7,719 bases of DNA. It comes from an uncultured Porphyromonadaceae bacterium. Its GTDB lineage: Bacteria; Bacteroidota; Bacteroidia; Bacteroidales; Muribaculaceae. Positions within the stretch are counted from its first letter, which is position 1, and every line of letters starts with the position of its first letter. Shown one piece after another: positions 7,245 to 7,719 of this stretch. The position numbers were made by a program, and so were the translations under genes. The notes beneath the pieces are model-generated. The model was not told the origin of the DNA, made no database searches, and worked only from the letters and a program-made list of their open reading frames with translations. The stretch covers positions 1 through 7,719 of the forward strand of contig CAMWQF010000125.1 of assembly GCA_947176285.1 (NCBI GenBank), read 5' to 3'.

Positions 7245-7275
7245 TTGCGATTTTAAGAATTTTTAAGTAACTTTG
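7245..7275 (+). promoter_or_regulatory. nuoA: Bacteroidetes-type promoter of nuoA
   Basis: TTG (7245-7247), 20 bases, then TAACTTTG (7268-7275) is an exact match to the Bacteroidetes TAnnTTTG -7 element with the usual -33 spacing. Transcription should begin near 7279-7283, giving a leader of about 70 bases. A-tracts of eight A at 7222-7229 and 7235-7242 lie just upstream and could bend the DNA or act as an UP-like element. Confidence 0.75.
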
Positions 7276-7282
7276 CATTCGC

Positions 7283-7308
7283 GTAGTGGACTCTCCACAA
7301 CACACTAC
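7283..7308 (+). other. Stem-loop at the 5' end of the nuoA leader
   Basis: GTAGTG (7283-7288) is complementary to CACTAC (7303-7308). An inner TGGA/TCCA pair (7287-7290 with 7294-7297) around CTC can stack within the GTAG/CTAC outer pair. It starts almost at the predicted transcription start, where a hairpin could protect the messenger from decay. No riboswitch class is recognised. Confidence 0.35.
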
Positions 7309-7349
7309 ACCTTAACATCTGATTAAACAATTAAAACATAATCTAATAT

Positions 7350-7719
7350 ATGAATTTACTGTTGGAAATAAGCAACGGCGACCTCGCGATTACTGCGGCT
7401 CTCACCGGCATGACATTGGTGTTTGCTGCTTACTGGATCGCTCGACTGATCGGCCCAAAATCCTACTCGGTAAAGAAAGGCGAGACCTATGAATGCGGTA
7501 TCCCGACCCGAGGCGAATCAATGATTCAATTCAAAACCGGCTACTACATCTTCGCCATCCTATTCCTTATCTTTGATGTGGAGACAATCTTCCTCTATCC
7601 TTGGGCTACTATCATGCGCAGCCTCGGACCTAACGGCCTCCTCTGCATTGCAATCTTCATGTTCATTCTTATTTTAGGCCTTGCTTACGCTTGGCGGAAA
7701 GGAGCTCTCAAATGGCAGT
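7350..7719 (+). CDS. nuoA: NADH-quinone oxidoreductase (complex I) subunit A, C-terminus cut by window
   Basis: NuoA is a small inner-membrane subunit at the junction of the quinone-reducing arm and the proton-pumping membrane arm of complex I. The visible 123 residues show the family pattern: a first helix at about 11-33, the hallmark loop YECGIP (47-52) whose Cys49 corresponds to the conserved loop cysteine of mitochondrial ND3, a second helix overlapping FDVETIFLYPWA (75-86) with the conserved acidic pair, a third helix at about 97-116, and the C-terminal AYAWRKGALKW (112-122). The frame is still open at the window end, and the usual length of roughly 115-140 residues implies that only a short tail is missing. 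It has its own promoter and follows a terminator, so it most likely begins the nuo operon. In Bacteroides this complex is known to lack the NADH-binding NuoEFG module; whether that holds here cannot be seen. Confidence 0.95.
   Translation, partial: MNLLLEISNGDLAITAALTGMTLVFAAYWIARLIGPKSYSVKKGETYECGIPTRGESMIQFKTGYYIFAILFLIFDVETIFLYPWATIMRSLGPNGLLCIAIFMFILILGLAYAWRKGALKWQ

Noticed and set aside
1..7719. CRISPR array, insertion sequence, tRNA, rRNA or prophage features
   Set aside because: No regularly spaced repeats, transposase-like proteins, terminal inverted repeats or recognisable RNA genes were seen on either strand.

Overview
The window looks like chromosomal DNA from a Bacteroidales bacterium, possibly of the Muribaculaceae. 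The promoters that can be read follow the Bacteroidetes pattern: a TTG-type -33 element, about 20 bases, then TAnnTTTG. Starts are preceded by A/T-rich sequence instead of a strong Shine-Dalgarno site. The proteins have their closest familiar relatives in that phylum. The family-level placement is a guess from general protein style.

Layout. Bases 1-45 hold the first 15 codons of a minus-strand gene that leaves the window on the left, with a very good Bacteroidetes promoter directly against its start codon. Bases 46-214 are a divergent intergenic region with short inverted repeats. Three plus-strand genes follow: a 136-residue single-pass membrane protein of the anti-sigma-like type (215-625), a secreted Spy/CpxP-like helical protein with a His- and Cys-containing tail (709-1263), and a 1937-residue alpha-2-macroglobulin family protein (1301-7114). 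The gaps of 83 and 37 bases contain no terminator and no convincing promoter, so the three are probably one operon. A hairpin terminator (7136-7166) closes it. The region 7167-7349 holds A-tracts, a consensus promoter and a leader hairpin in front of nuoA (7350 to the window end), presumably the first gene of a complex I operon and unrelated to the upstream operon.

How the genes may work together. The first three products all belong at the cell envelope: a membrane protein that could sense stress, a Spy-like protein that could buffer misfolded proteins or metal, and a very large macroglobulin that could trap proteases. The macroglobulin has a bait-like acidic segment and the alpha-toroid motifs, but no CxEQ thioester. 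The grouping suggests an envelope-protection operon under stress control. That is inferred from protein families and gene order. The most notable sequence-level detail is a perfect 10-bp inverted repeat with a 3-base loop inside the signal-peptide codons of the macroglobulin gene.
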